Positions 26,064 through 35,564 are shown, counted from the stretch's first letter. The stretch: DNA of 64,000 bases from Micromonospora sp. DSM 45708 (GCF_039566955.1 NZ_CP154796.1:3658001-3722000); one strand, 5' to 3'. Translations and numbers: made by a program. The notes: generated from the letters alone by a model not told the origin.

Positions 26064-26230
26064 GCGAACGCACCGAGCGCAGCGAGGGCCGTGAGCACAT
26101 GCCCGGCCAGCCCGGCATGAGCGAACGCACCGAGCGCAGCGAGGGCCGTGAGCACATGCCCGGCCAGCCCGGCATGAGCGAACGCACCGAGCGCAGCGAG
26201 GGCCGTGAGCACATGCCCGGCCGGCACCGC
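26060..26230. repeat. Three 57-bp tandem repeats
   Basis: Units at 26060, 26117 and 26174, each beginning atgagcgaacgcaccgagcg. The first two are identical; the third differs only in its last bases (cggcaccgc for cagcccggc). All are in frame with the sulfotransferase. Confidence 0.97.
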
Positions 26231-27196
26231 ATGAGCGGACCCGTGACCGTGCTCAGCGTCACCGGCTGGTGCCGCAACGGCAGCACCATCATCGGCAACG
26301 TCCTCGGCGAGGTGCCCGGCGTGGCGCACGTCGGCGAGCTGCACTTCCTGTGGAAGAACTCGACCGGGCGCGGCGTCAACGACCGCTGCGGCTGCGGGCT
26401 GCCGCTCACCGCCTGCCCGCTGTGGTCGGCGGTGCTGCCGGTCGGCCGTCCGGCCGGCGTGTCCGCCGAGGCGCACGCCGCCGAGGTGATCCGGCGGCAA
26501 CGCGCCCGGCTGCGGACCCGGCACACCTGGCGGGTGCTGCGCCGGGGCGCCGCCGACGCGGACACCCGTGCGCACGCCGACCTGCTCGGCGCGGTCTACC
26601 GGGAGGTGGCCGCGCGCACCGGCGCCCGCGTGATCGTGGACAGCACCAAGATCCCGGGCGAGTCGGCCCTGCTGCCGCACGTGCCCGGCGTCGAGCCGTA
26701 CTGGCTGCACCTGGTCCGGGACCCGCGCGCGGTGGCGCACTCGTGGCGGGAGCCGAAGGAGTACGTCTACGCCATGTCGGCGGCGCGCAGCACCGCGTAC
26801 TGGCACGGGTTCAACCTGGCCTCGGCGGCGATCAACCGCCGGCACCCCGGCCGGTCGACGTTCCTGCGCTACGAGGACTTCGCCGCCGACCCGGCCGGCA
26901 CTGTCGACGCGCTGCTGCGGCTTATCGGCGCCGACCCGGCCGACAACCCGGTCCACGACCGGACCGTCGAGCTGCGCGGCAACCACACCGTCACCGGCAA
27001 CCCGGACCGGTTCCGGACCGGCCCGACGGTCATCCGGGACACCGACGACGGGTGGCGGCGGACGCTGACCGGCCGGCAACGGGTGGCCGTGGCGGCGCTG
27101 GCCTGGCCGCTGTCCACCCGCTACGGCTACCGGCCCGGCGGAACGGCCCGGACGCATCCCGGCGCGGCGGCCCGCGTCGGCGAGAGGGAGAGGTGA
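26060..27196 (+). CDS. Sulfotransferase with triplicated N-terminal extension
   Basis: The 378-residue protein contains the PAPS-dependent sulfotransferase fold: GWCRNGSTIIGNVL (5'-phosphosulfate loop, about 68-81), a Cys-rich NDRCGCGLPLTACPLW turn, VIVDSTKIP, and LHLVRDPRAVAHSW (3'-phosphate site). It should move a sulfuryl group from PAPS to a hydroxyl or amine. Residues 1-57 are three near-identical 19-residue units beginning MSERTERSEGREH, each with its own ATG (26060, 26117, 26174); the core starts at a fourth ATG (26231). Only the first ATG has a good ribosome site (GGGAGG) and the coupling overlap, so the extension is probably translated. It might be a shell-targeting tail or a hitch-hiking repeat. 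Confidence 0.88.
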   Translation: MSERTERSEGREHMPGQPGMSERTERSEGREHMPGQPGMSERTERSEGREHMPGRHRMSGPVTVLSVTGWCRNGSTIIGNVLGEVPGVAHVGELHFLWKNSTGRGVNDRCGCGLPLTACPLWSAVLPVGRPAGVSAEAHAAEVIRRQRARLRTRHTWRVLRRGAADADTRAHADLLGAVYREVAARTGARVIVDSTKIPGESALLPHVPGVEPYWLHLVRDPRAVAHSWREPKEYVYAMSAARSTAYWHGFNLASAAINRRHPGRSTFLRYEDFAADPAGTVDALLRLIGADPADNPVHDRTVELRGNHTVTGNPDRFRTGPTVIRDTDDGWRRTLTGRQRVAVAALAWPLSTRYGYRPGGTARTHPGAAARVGERER

Positions 27197-28032
27197 CGGA
27201 CGTGGATCTGGGGCTCACGGGGCGGGTGGCGCTGGTCGCCGGCGGCACCAGCGGCATCGGGCTGGCCTGCGCGAAGGAGTTCGCCGCCGAGGGGGCGCAC
27301 GTCGCGGTCTGCGGTCGCGACCCGGCGCGCCTGGCCGCGGCCGAACGGGAGCTGACGTCGGTGGCCACCGGACGGGTCAGCGCGACCGGCGTGGACCTCA
27401 CCGACACCCACGCCGCCGCCCGCTGGGTCGACGACGTCGCCGCCGAGCTCGGCGGGGCGCACGTGCTGCTGGTCAGCGGCGGCAGCCCGCCGGTCGGCAC
27501 CGCCGCCGGGTTCGGCGTCGACGACTACCGGGCCGCCGTCGAGCGGGTGCTGCTGCCCGCGGTCGCGGTGTCGACGGCCGCGCTGCCGCACATGCGCGCC
27601 GCCGGCTGGGGCCGGCTGCTGCTGGTCGCCTCCGAGACCGCCTGCGTGCCGATCGGCCCGCTGGTGCTGTCCGGGGTGACCCGGGCCGCGCTGGTCCGCT
27701 TCGCCCAGGGGCTCGCCGTCGACGTGGGACGGGACGGCGTCACCGTGAACGTGCTCGCGCCCGGCAGCGTGCGTACCCCGCCGATGGAACGCGCGGCGGC
27801 GCGGCTGGCCGGCGCGGACGGCGACGTGGAGGCGCGGCTGGCCGCGATGGGCCACCACAGCGCGCTCGGCCGGCTGGCCCGCCCCGAGGAGGTGGCCGCG
27901 ATGGCCGCGTTCCTGGCGAGCGAGCGGGCGTCGTACGTGACCGCCGGCGTGCACCTGATCGACGGCGGGGCCGCCGCCACCGGACCCGACCTGCCCCACC
28001 TGACGGGCGTCCGCAAGGACACCTACGCCTGA
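27193..28032 (+). CDS. Short-chain dehydrogenase/reductase family protein with atypical active site
   Basis: The 279-residue Rossmann protein has the cofactor motif AGGTSGIGLACAKEFA (about 17-32) and the C-terminal PGSVRTPPMERA region and LIDGG end of classical SDRs. At the catalytic position it reads VASETACVPIGPLVLSGVTR, where classical members have Tyr-x3-Lys, so the proton-relay Tyr and Lys appear absent. A related SDR subgroup with LSNxLRA at this place also lacks them. It may bind NAD(P) and act by another mechanism, or serve as a cyclase, dehydratase or scaffold. GTG 27193 overlaps the sulfotransferase stop (GTGA). Confidence 0.9.
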   Translation: MTDVDLGLTGRVALVAGGTSGIGLACAKEFAAEGAHVAVCGRDPARLAAAERELTSVATGRVSATGVDLTDTHAAARWVDDVAAELGGAHVLLVSGGSPPVGTAAGFGVDDYRAAVERVLLPAVAVSTAALPHMRAAGWGRLLLVASETACVPIGPLVLSGVTRAALVRFAQGLAVDVGRDGVTVNVLAPGSVRTPPMERAAARLAGADGDVEARLAAMGHHSALGRLARPEEVAAMAAFLASERASYVTAGVHLIDGGAAATGPDLPHLTGVRKDTYA

Positions 28033-28062
28033 TCCGCCCGACCGCCGCACGAGGGAGTGCCC

Positions 28063-28902
28063 ATGCCGACGACCAGCCAGTTCACCGAGCGGGACGTCTC
28101 CGAGTTCTTCGACGAGACCACGCAGACGTACCTCAGTTTCTGGGACAGCGAGGGCGTGCTGCACACCGGCTACTTCGCCGGTGACGACGACACCGACTAC
28201 CACGCGGCGGCGGACCGGACCTCGGACATCCTCGCCGAGGACGCCGGCATCGACGCGTCCTCGAACGTGCTCGACGTCGGTTGCGGCTGCGGCAACTTCC
28301 TGCTGCGGCTGGCCGGGCGCACCGGGTGCCAGGGCGAGGGGCTGGACCTGAGCATCGAGCGGGTGCGCTTCGCCGAGCAGCGCCGCGCCGAGCGGGGCGC
28401 CGGGCTGGACGTGTCGTTCCGGCACGGCTCGGCCACCGCCCTGCCGTACGCCGACGGCACGTTCACGCACGTGGTCAGCCAGGACGCGTTGTTCCTGGTG
28501 CCGGAGAAGCCACGCAGCCACGCCGAGATGTTCCGGGTGCTCGCGCCGGGCGGGGTGCTGGCCGTCTCCGACTTCCTCCAGCCGACCGAGCGGATCGGCG
28601 AGGCGGCCCGCCGGCACGTCTACGACCGGGTGCGCTGGAACGGCGGCTACTCGCTGGACGGCTACCGCGAGGCGCTGACCGAGGCCGGGTTCGTGGACGT
28701 GGTGGCCCGCAGCCTGGACACGCACATCCGGCAGACGTACCGGGTGCTGGGCCGCACCGCCCGGGAACGGGCGGAAGGCACGGCGGACGAGGCGGCGCGG
28801 ACCTGGATCCTCGGCTTCGCCGAGTCGTGCGACGAGATCCAGGCGGCGATCGACCGGGGCGAGTTCGGCTGGGGCATGTTCATCGCCCGCAAGCCGGCCT
28901 GA
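28063..28902 (+). CDS. SAM-dependent methyltransferase, class I
   Basis: The 279-residue enzyme has motif I NVLDVGCGCGNFLLRLAGRT (about 70-89), motif II around GSATALPYADGTFTHVVSQD and motif III FRVLAPGGVLAVSDF. This is the pattern of small-molecule methyltransferases related to tocopherol or sarcosine/dimethylglycine types. The ATG at 28063 has GAGGGA 6 nt upstream; a GTG two codons earlier is less likely. It follows the SDR by 30 nt and precedes the capsid-like gene by 14 nt. It may N-, O- or C-methylate an intermediate of the operon pathway. Confidence 0.92.
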   Translation: MPTTSQFTERDVSEFFDETTQTYLSFWDSEGVLHTGYFAGDDDTDYHAAADRTSDILAEDAGIDASSNVLDVGCGCGNFLLRLAGRTGCQGEGLDLSIERVRFAEQRRAERGAGLDVSFRHGSATALPYADGTFTHVVSQDALFLVPEKPRSHAEMFRVLAPGGVLAVSDFLQPTERIGEAARRHVYDRVRWNGGYSLDGYREALTEAGFVDVVARSLDTHIRQTYRVLGRTARERAEGTADEAARTWILGFAESCDEIQAAIDRGEFGWGMFIARKPA

Positions 28903-28916
28903 GGAAGGGGCGAGAC

Positions 28917-29795
28917 ATGCAGCACCGCACGGACACCGTGAAGCGGACCATCGCCGAGGTCGTCGCCGAGCGGAAGACCCAGATGTCGCCCGGCGCGATG
29001 TTCGTCGAGGCGTTCGCCAAGGACGGCTTCGACACCAGCGTCGACTACGACGTCACGGTCACCGACTCGCTGACCAGTTCCCGGCGCAAGCCCCGGTACC
29101 CGTCCCGGAACATGCTGAAGGTGGTGGACCTGTCCCGGGACCCGCAGGACTTCTACTGGCACGAGAGCCCGCCCCGGCCGGGTGATCCGGCGGTGGACGG
29201 CGCGGACCTGCGCCGGGAGGCGGCCAACCACTTCCACCGCTCCCCCATCCCGCCGCTGCTCACCACCACCGCGTGGGTGCAGGTGCCGGACACGCTGTGG
29301 GAGGACCCGGTCAGCTTCGCCCAGTTCATCGACTACCGGCTGGTGGTGCGGCTGGCCACCGCCGAGAACCACACCATCCTGCGCGGCGAAGGTGGGCTGC
29401 TGGCCATGCCGGACCTGGGTCGGCTCACCGACCCGGGGCCGTTCGCCTCGACGATCCTGTCGGCGTGCAACGAGGTCGAGCAGATGGGCAGCACCGCCGA
29501 CGGGTTGATCATCAACCCGGCCGACTACTACCGGCTGCTCGGCAGCGGCTCGCTGATGCGGGACGTGGAGGAGAACGGCGTCTTCATCGTGCGTACCCGG
29601 CTGGTCGACCCGGGCACCGCGATCGTCGGCGACTTCGGCCACGGCGCGTTGCTGTTCGACGCCGGCCGGTCCACGATCGGGTTCGCCGAGCCGCCGCCGG
29701 GCACGTTCGCCGAACCGGGGGTGGCGCTGCGCGCCGAGATCTGGGAACGGGTCGTGGTCAACCTGCCCACCTGCTTCTTCGTCGTCACGCTCTGA
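28917..29795 (+). CDS. HK97-fold capsid-like shell protein, probable natural-product (Family 3) encapsulin
   Basis: The 292-residue protein follows the HK97 major-capsid order. It has a charged N-terminal arm (1-45) and an extended E-loop-like segment (about 45-95). A P-domain helix follows: WEDPVSFAQFIDYRLVVRLA (128-147) then ENHTILRGEGG. The A-domain start is STILSACNEVEQMGS with GLIINPADYYRLL (196-208), then IVRTRLVDPGTAIVGDF, LLFDAGRSTIGFAE, and the final VALRAEIWERVVVN strand-helix. No terminase, portal, protease or tail gene is near, and the gene sits inside a biosynthetic operon with 12-14-nt gaps, the setting of Family 3 encapsulins. It should self-assemble around one or more pathway enzymes. 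A degenerate prophage gene is the less likely alternative. GAGGAAGGGG precedes the ATG. Confidence 0.87.
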   Translation: MQHRTDTVKRTIAEVVAERKTQMSPGAMFVEAFAKDGFDTSVDYDVTVTDSLTSSRRKPRYPSRNMLKVVDLSRDPQDFYWHESPPRPGDPAVDGADLRREAANHFHRSPIPPLLTTTAWVQVPDTLWEDPVSFAQFIDYRLVVRLATAENHTILRGEGGLLAMPDLGRLTDPGPFASTILSACNEVEQMGSTADGLIINPADYYRLLGSGSLMRDVEENGVFIVRTRLVDPGTAIVGDFGHGALLFDAGRSTIGFAEPPPGTFAEPGVALRAEIWERVVVNLPTCFFVVTL

Positions 29796-29807
29796 CCGGC
29801 GGCGACG

Positions 29808-31085
29808 ATGACGACGCCCGCCCGCGCCGACCCCGACGTCCTGGTCATCGGCGCGGGCATGGTCGGGTTGTGCTGTGCCTGGTTCCTGCGCCGCGCCGGC
29901 CACACCGTGACGGTTGTCGACCGGGGCGAGGTCGGTGACCCGGCGGCCTGTTCGGCGGGGAACACCGGCTTCGTCGGCACCCAGGGCTCGGCGCCGCTGG
30001 CCGAGCCCGGGGTGCCGGCCAAGGGCATCCGCTGGCTGTTCAGCCCGGAGAGCCCGTTCTCGGTCCGGCCCCGGCTGGACGGCGCGCTGCTGGCCTGGCT
30101 GTGGCACTTCCGCCGGCACTGCACCGACCGGCACGCCCGCGCCGGCTTCGAGACGCTACTCGCGCTCAAGCAGCGCAGCCTGGCGCTGCTGCGCGAGATG
30201 TGCGCCGAGGACGAGCTGGCCGGCACGCTCACCGAACGCGGCATGATCCTGGCCTGCCACACCGAGCAGGGGTACGCGCAGGCGCGCCGCACGATCCGCG
30301 CGGCGACCGCCCGCGGGGTGCCGCTGCGTGACCTGGGCCGGGCGGAGCTGGCCCGGCTGGAGCCGGGGGTCGACTTCGCGGTGGCCGGTGCGCTGCTCAA
30401 CGAGGAGGGCGCCGCGCTGCGCATCCCGGCGTTCCTGGTCGGCCTCGCCGAGGCGCTGCGGGCGCGCGGCGTGGAGATCGTCACCGGCGCCGAGGTGCGC
30501 GGCTTCGAGGCGACCGGCCGGCGCGTGCGGGCGGTGCGGACCGCCCGGGGCGACCTGCGTCCGGCCGAGGTGGTGGTGGCCGCCGGGGTGTGGTCGGCGG
30601 CGTGCGCCCGGATGCTCGGCGTCGGGCTGACGCTGCAACCGGCCAAGGGCTACACCGTCACGCTCCCGGCCGGGCCGGGCACGCCCACCCGGCCGGTGCT
30701 GCTCAGTGAGGGCAAGGTCGCGGTGATGCCGCTGGGTGACCGGGTACGCGTCGGCGGCACGCTGGAGCTGTCCGGGCTGGACCCCTCGATCTCGCCGCGC
30801 CGGGTGGACGGCATCCTGCGTACCGCCCGGCGTTACCTGCCGGCGCTGGACACCGGCCGGCGGCTGGACGTGTGGAGCGGGTTGCGCCCGTGCACCCCGG
30901 ACAGCCTGCCGTTGATCGGCCGGGCCGGCGGGTACGACAACGTCAGCGTGGCCACCGGCCACGGACACATCGGGATGGGGCTGGCCCCGGCCGGCGGTGA
31001 GCTGCTCGCCCAGCTCGTCACCGGCGCCGAGCCGGCGCTGCCGGCGCGGACGTTCGCGCTGGACCGCTTCCGGAGGGGGAGCTGA
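29808..31085 (+). CDS. FAD-dependent amino-acid oxidoreductase (DAO/DadA-like)
   Basis: The 425-residue protein opens with the FAD dinucleotide fold VLVIGAGMVGLCCAWFLRRA (about 10-29) and an acidic residue at the end of strand 2 (VVDRGE). The C-terminal part has WSGLRPCTPDSLPLIGR and ATGHGHIGMGLAPAGGELLA, the second FAD contact of DadA-type D-amino-acid dehydrogenases. The likely reaction is oxidation of a D- or imino-acid. Its stop overlaps the next start by one base (TGATG). The neighbouring racemase-like gene and the aminotransferase suggest amino-acid chemistry in this operon. Confidence 0.9.
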   Translation: MTTPARADPDVLVIGAGMVGLCCAWFLRRAGHTVTVVDRGEVGDPAACSAGNTGFVGTQGSAPLAEPGVPAKGIRWLFSPESPFSVRPRLDGALLAWLWHFRRHCTDRHARAGFETLLALKQRSLALLREMCAEDELAGTLTERGMILACHTEQGYAQARRTIRAATARGVPLRDLGRAELARLEPGVDFAVAGALLNEEGAALRIPAFLVGLAEALRARGVEIVTGAEVRGFEATGRRVRAVRTARGDLRPAEVVVAAGVWSAACARMLGVGLTLQPAKGYTVTLPAGPGTPTRPVLLSEGKVAVMPLGDRVRVGGTLELSGLDPSISPRRVDGILRTARRYLPALDTGRRLDVWSGLRPCTPDSLPLIGRAGGYDNVSVATGHGHIGMGLAPAGGELLAQLVTGAEPALPARTFALDRFRRGS

Positions 31086-31783
31086 TGGGCGACCGACCGG
31101 AGATCGGGGTGCTCTGCCTCGACACCAGCTTCGACAAGATTCCCGGGCACATCCGCAACCCGGCCACGTTCGACTTCCCGGTGCGCTACCGGGTGGTCGA
31201 GGGCGCCACGCCGCAGCGGCTGGTCCGCGAGGCCGACCCGACGCTGCTGGAACCGTTCGTCGACGCGGCCCGGGACCTCCAGGCCGCCGGCGTCGCCGGC
31301 ATCACCGGGGCGTGCGGGTTCCTGGTGCTGTTCCAGGCCGAGCTGGCCGCCGCGGTGGACGTGCCGCTGTGGTCGTCGAGCCTGGTGCAGCTGCCGATGG
31401 TGCACCGGATGGTCGGGCGTACCGTCGGGCTGCTGGTCGCCGACGAGGCGGCGCTGACGCCACGGCACCTGGCGGCGGTCGACGCGGCGGACGTGCCGGT
31501 CGCGGTCACCGGCATGGCCGGGCAGCCGGAGTTCCGCGAGGTGATGCTCCAGGGGCGGCGGGACGCGCTCGACGTGGACCGGCTGGCCGCCGAGGTGGAC
31601 GACCGGATCGACGCGCTGGCCCGTGCCCACCCCGACCTGGGCGCGCTGGTGATCGAGTGCACCGACCTGGTGCCGTTCGCCCACCGGATCCAGGCGCGGC
31701 TCGGCGTGCCGGTGTTCGACATCGTCACGCTCACCGAGATGGCTCACGCCACCCTCACCCGCCGCCCCTACCCACGCTCCTAG
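31085..31783 (+). CDS. Aspartate/glutamate/hydantoin racemase superfamily protein
   Basis: The 232-residue protein has the two-cysteine active site of this superfamily: GITGACGFLVLF (Cys about 79) and LVIECTDLVPF (Cys about 194), one in each pseudo-symmetric half. Two cysteines allow two-base racemisation; related maleate isomerases and decarboxylases use one or both. With the DadA-like gene before it, it may set or invert an amino-acid stereocentre. It is the last gene of the operon; a perfect-stem hairpin begins about 50 nt after the stop. Confidence 0.88.
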   Translation: MGDRPEIGVLCLDTSFDKIPGHIRNPATFDFPVRYRVVEGATPQRLVREADPTLLEPFVDAARDLQAAGVAGITGACGFLVLFQAELAAAVDVPLWSSSLVQLPMVHRMVGRTVGLLVADEAALTPRHLAAVDAADVPVAVTGMAGQPEFREVMLQGRRDALDVDRLAAEVDDRIDALARAHPDLGALVIECTDLVPFAHRIQARLGVPVFDIVTLTEMAHATLTRRPYPRS

Positions 31784-31831
31784 CCCGCCGCCCTGCTGTC
31801 TCACCCGCCGCCGTGTCCTCCCGCCGCCCTG

Positions 31832-31883
31832 TTTCCCGGAAAGAGTGGCTGTCCGGGCCCGGATGGCCACTCTTTCCGGGAAA
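31832..31883. terminator. Hairpin terminator at the end of the encapsulin operon
   Basis: Arms 31832-31849 (tttcccggaaagagtggc) and 31866-31883 are perfect complements. The 16-nt loop itself holds the palindrome tccgggcccgga. It lies between the convergent ends at 31783 and 31903, so it can stop both transcripts, and resembles the hairpin at 16819-16882. Confidence 0.85.
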
Positions 31884-31902
31884 GCGCGCGGGAGGTGGGC
31901 GC

Positions 31903-32166
31903 TCAGACCGGGGGGATGCCGGAGCGGCCGATGGCCGACATGTCGCCGCCGCCGATCTCGCCGGTGTCGGTGGACGGTGGCGGGGCGATGGCCTCGGTCC
32001 GGTCCTCGATGCAGGCGTCGCCCAGCCCGTGCATCAGCTCCCCGATGGCGGCCAGCGCCGAGCCCTTGTCCGGGCAGGGCCGGCCGGTCGCGAGCACCTG
32101 CCCGTCGCCGCCCAGCACCGTGAACCCGACCCGGCCGTCGGTCTCGCTCTCGATGACGAACTTCAC
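31903..32166 (-). CDS. Small DUF1508/YegP-like protein
   Basis: The 87-residue product starts VKFVIESETDGRVGFTVLGG, continues VLATGRPCPDKGSALAAIGE and ends in a Gly/Pro-rich tail. The KF-x-I-E/G-F-x-L/T-G-x-x-Y/P-x-K-G-S-A pattern is like the DUF1508 (YegP) fold, whose function is unknown. GTG 32166 has GGGAGGAG upstream. It lies 17 nt after the amidotransferase gene on the same strand and is probably co-transcribed. I looked for amino-group-carrier features (LysW-type C-terminal EDWGE) and found none. Confidence 0.7.
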   Translation of the reverse strand: MKFVIESETDGRVGFTVLGGDGQVLATGRPCPDKGSALAAIGELMHGLGDACIEDRTEAIAPPPSTDTGEIGGGDMSAIGRSGIPPV

Positions 32167-32183
32167 CGCGCTCCTCCCGCCGC

Positions 32184-33965
32184 TCAGACCCCGTGGGCCT
32201 GCAACCACAGCTCCAGCAGGCCCAGTTGCCACAGCTTGTTGCTGCCGGCGGTGGCCTGCGCCCGGTCCGGCTCGGCGAGCAGCTCGTCGACGTAGGCCCG
32301 CCGGAACAGGCCGCGCCGGCGTGCCTCGGGCGCGTCGAGCGCCTCGACCACCAACTCCCGCACGGGGCCGTCGACGTTGCGCAGCGCCGGTACCGGGAAG
32401 TAGCCCTTGGGCCGGTCGATGACCTCGGCCGGCAGCACCTCCCGGGCCACGTCCTTGAGCACGCCCTTGCCGCCCTGGGCCAGCTTGTGCTCGGGTGGGC
32501 AGGCGGCGGCGAGCGTCACCAGGTCCTGGTCGAGGAACGGCGTCCGTACCTCCAGCCCCCAGGCCATGCTCATGCTGTCGACCCGTTTGACCGGATCGTC
32601 GGGGAGCATCAGGTGGGTGTCCAGGCGCAGCACCGCGTCCACCGCGGTCCGCGCGCCCGGCGCGGCCAGCTCCGCGGCGACCAGCTCGCCGCTGACGTCC
32701 CGGTCGCAGGCGTACGCCGGGTCGACCATCCGGTTCAGCTCGGCGTGGTCCCGGTCGAAGAACGCGGCGGTGAACTCTGCGGCGGCGTCGGCGCGGGTCG
32801 CCCGCGCGAGCCGGTGGTGGTAGCCGTAGCCGGCGAACACCTCGTCGGCGCCCTGCCCGGACTGCGCCACCTTCACGTGTCGGGCCACCTGCTCGGCGAG
32901 CAGGTGGAACGCCACCACGTCGTGACTGCCCATCGGTTCGGTCATGGCCGCCACGGTGGCGCGGACGGCCGGGCCGAGGTCGCGGTCGGCGAGGCGGATG
33001 CGGTGGTGGTCGGTGCCGAACGCGCGGGCGACCAGGTCGGAGTAGTGGAACTCGTCGCCGGCCTCGTCGCCCCGGCTGTCGAAGCCGATGCTGAACGTCT
33101 GGAGGTGGTGCTGTCCGGCCCGGTCGAGTAGCGCCACGATCATGCTGGAGTCGAGGCCGCCGGAGAGCAGCACGCCGACCGGCACGTCGGCGACCAGTCG
33201 ACGGCGTACCGCGGTGCGCAGCGCGTCCCCGATCGCGTCCCGCCAGTCGCCGGCGTCCATGCCGTCGTGGGCCGGGTCGCGCCGGTAGTCGGGCCGCCAG
33301 TAGACGTGCTCGCGGGTGCTGCCGTCGGCCTCCACCACCCGGACGGTGGCCGGCGGAAGCTTCCGCACGCCGCGCAGGATGGTGCGTGGGGCCGGCACGA
33401 TCGAGTGCCAGGACAGGTAGTGGTGCAGCGCGACCGGGTCGATGCCGGTGTCCATGTCGCCGGCGGCCAGCAGCGCCGGAAGGGTGGAGGCGAACCGCAG
33501 CCGGCCGGGTGATTCGGCGAGGTAGAGCGGCTTGATGCCCAGGCGGTCCCGGGCCAGCACGAGCCGGCGCCGCCGCTGGTCGACCAGCGCGACGGCGAAC
33601 ATGCCGACCAGGTGGTCGACGAACCGTTCACCCCACTGGGCGTACGCGACCAGGATCACCTCGGTGTCACTCGTCGAGCCGAACGTGTGCCCGGCCGCCC
33701 GCAGCTCGTCGCGCAGCTCGGGGTAGTTGTAGACGCAACCGTTGAAGATCAGGGCGAGACCGAGGTCGTCCCGGACCATCGGCTGGTCGCCCGCCTCGGT
33801 CAGGTCGATCACGGTCAACCGGCGGTGCCCCAGGGTGACCCAGCCGTCGCTCCACCACCCTTGGCCGTCCGGGCCGCGCGAGCGCATGGTCTCGGTCATC
33901 CGGGTCACCGCGCCCGCGTCGGGGGTGGCCCCGTCGAACCGGGCCTCACCGCTGATCCCGCACAT
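32184..33965 (-). CDS. asnO: Asparagine-synthetase family amidotransferase, N-acetylglutaminylglutamine amide type
   Basis: The 593-residue protein is a class II glutamine amidotransferase plus AsnB synthetase. Cys2 of [12 protein letters not shown] is the nucleophile, with [10 protein letters not shown] and [16 protein letters not shown] positions (here [10 protein letters not shown]), and the synthetase domain has [12 protein letters not shown] (PP-loop, about 270-281). [20 protein letters not shown] and [10 protein letters not shown] resemble the amidotransferase that makes the osmolyte N-acetylglutaminylglutamine amide. Its usual ATP-grasp synthetase partner is not in this window. A DUF1508-like gene follows; type I glutamine synthetase is divergent on the right. 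General asparagine synthesis is the alternative role. Confidence 0.82.
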   Translation of the reverse strand: MCGISGEARFDGATPDAGAVTRMTETMRSRGPDGQGWWSDGWVTLGHRRLTVIDLTEAGDQPMVRDDLGLALIFNGCVYNYPELRDELRAAGHTFGSTSDTEVILVAYAQWGERFVDHLVGMFAVALVDQRRRRLVLARDRLGIKPLYLAESPGRLRFASTLPALLAAGDMDTGIDPVALHHYLSWHSIVPAPRTILRGVRKLPPATVRVVEADGSTREHVYWRPDYRRDPAHDGMDAGDWRDAIGDALRTAVRRRLVADVPVGVLLSGGLDSSMIVALLDRAGQHHLQTFSIGFDSRGDEAGDEFHYSDLVARAFGTDHHRIRLADRDLGPAVRATVAAMTEPMGSHDVVAFHLLAEQVARHVKVAQSGQGADEVFAGYGYHHRLARATRADAAAEFTAAFFDRDHAELNRMVDPAYACDRDVSGELVAAELAAPGARTAVDAVLRLDTHLMLPDDPVKRVDSMSMAWGLEVRTPFLDQDLVTLAAACPPEHKLAQGGKGVLKDVAREVLPAEVIDRPKGYFPVPALRNVDGPVRELVVEALDAPEARRRGLFRRAYVDELLAEPDRAQATAGSNKLWQLGLLELWLQAHGV

Positions 33966-34122
33966 GTCGGCGACTACCCGGCGTGTGACCAAGGAAACCC
34001 GGGATGGGCGGTTGCCGAGCCGGGACCGGCGGGCCGTCGTACGGTGGCGGTACGGGCCATGTCCCCGGGCGGTCCGGCCACGGGAACGTGGCCATGATCG
34101 ACAACGCCTGCCAGGAGGACGT

Positions 34123-35547
<1,425 letters not shown>

Positions 35548-35564
35548 CGCGTCACCCGGTTCGT

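Noticed and set aside
26060..26230. Tandem repeats as a CRISPR array
   Set aside because: The units are contiguous without spacers, in frame with a gene and only three in number.
28917..29795. The capsid-like gene as a sign of a prophage
   Set aside because: No other phage gene, integrase or attachment site is near, and the gene is embedded in a metabolic operon.
31903..32166. Small acidic protein as a LysW-type amino-group carrier of the encapsulin pathway
   Set aside because: It lacks the C-terminal EDWGE-like end and zinc-binding cysteines, lies on the opposite strand and fits DUF1508 better.
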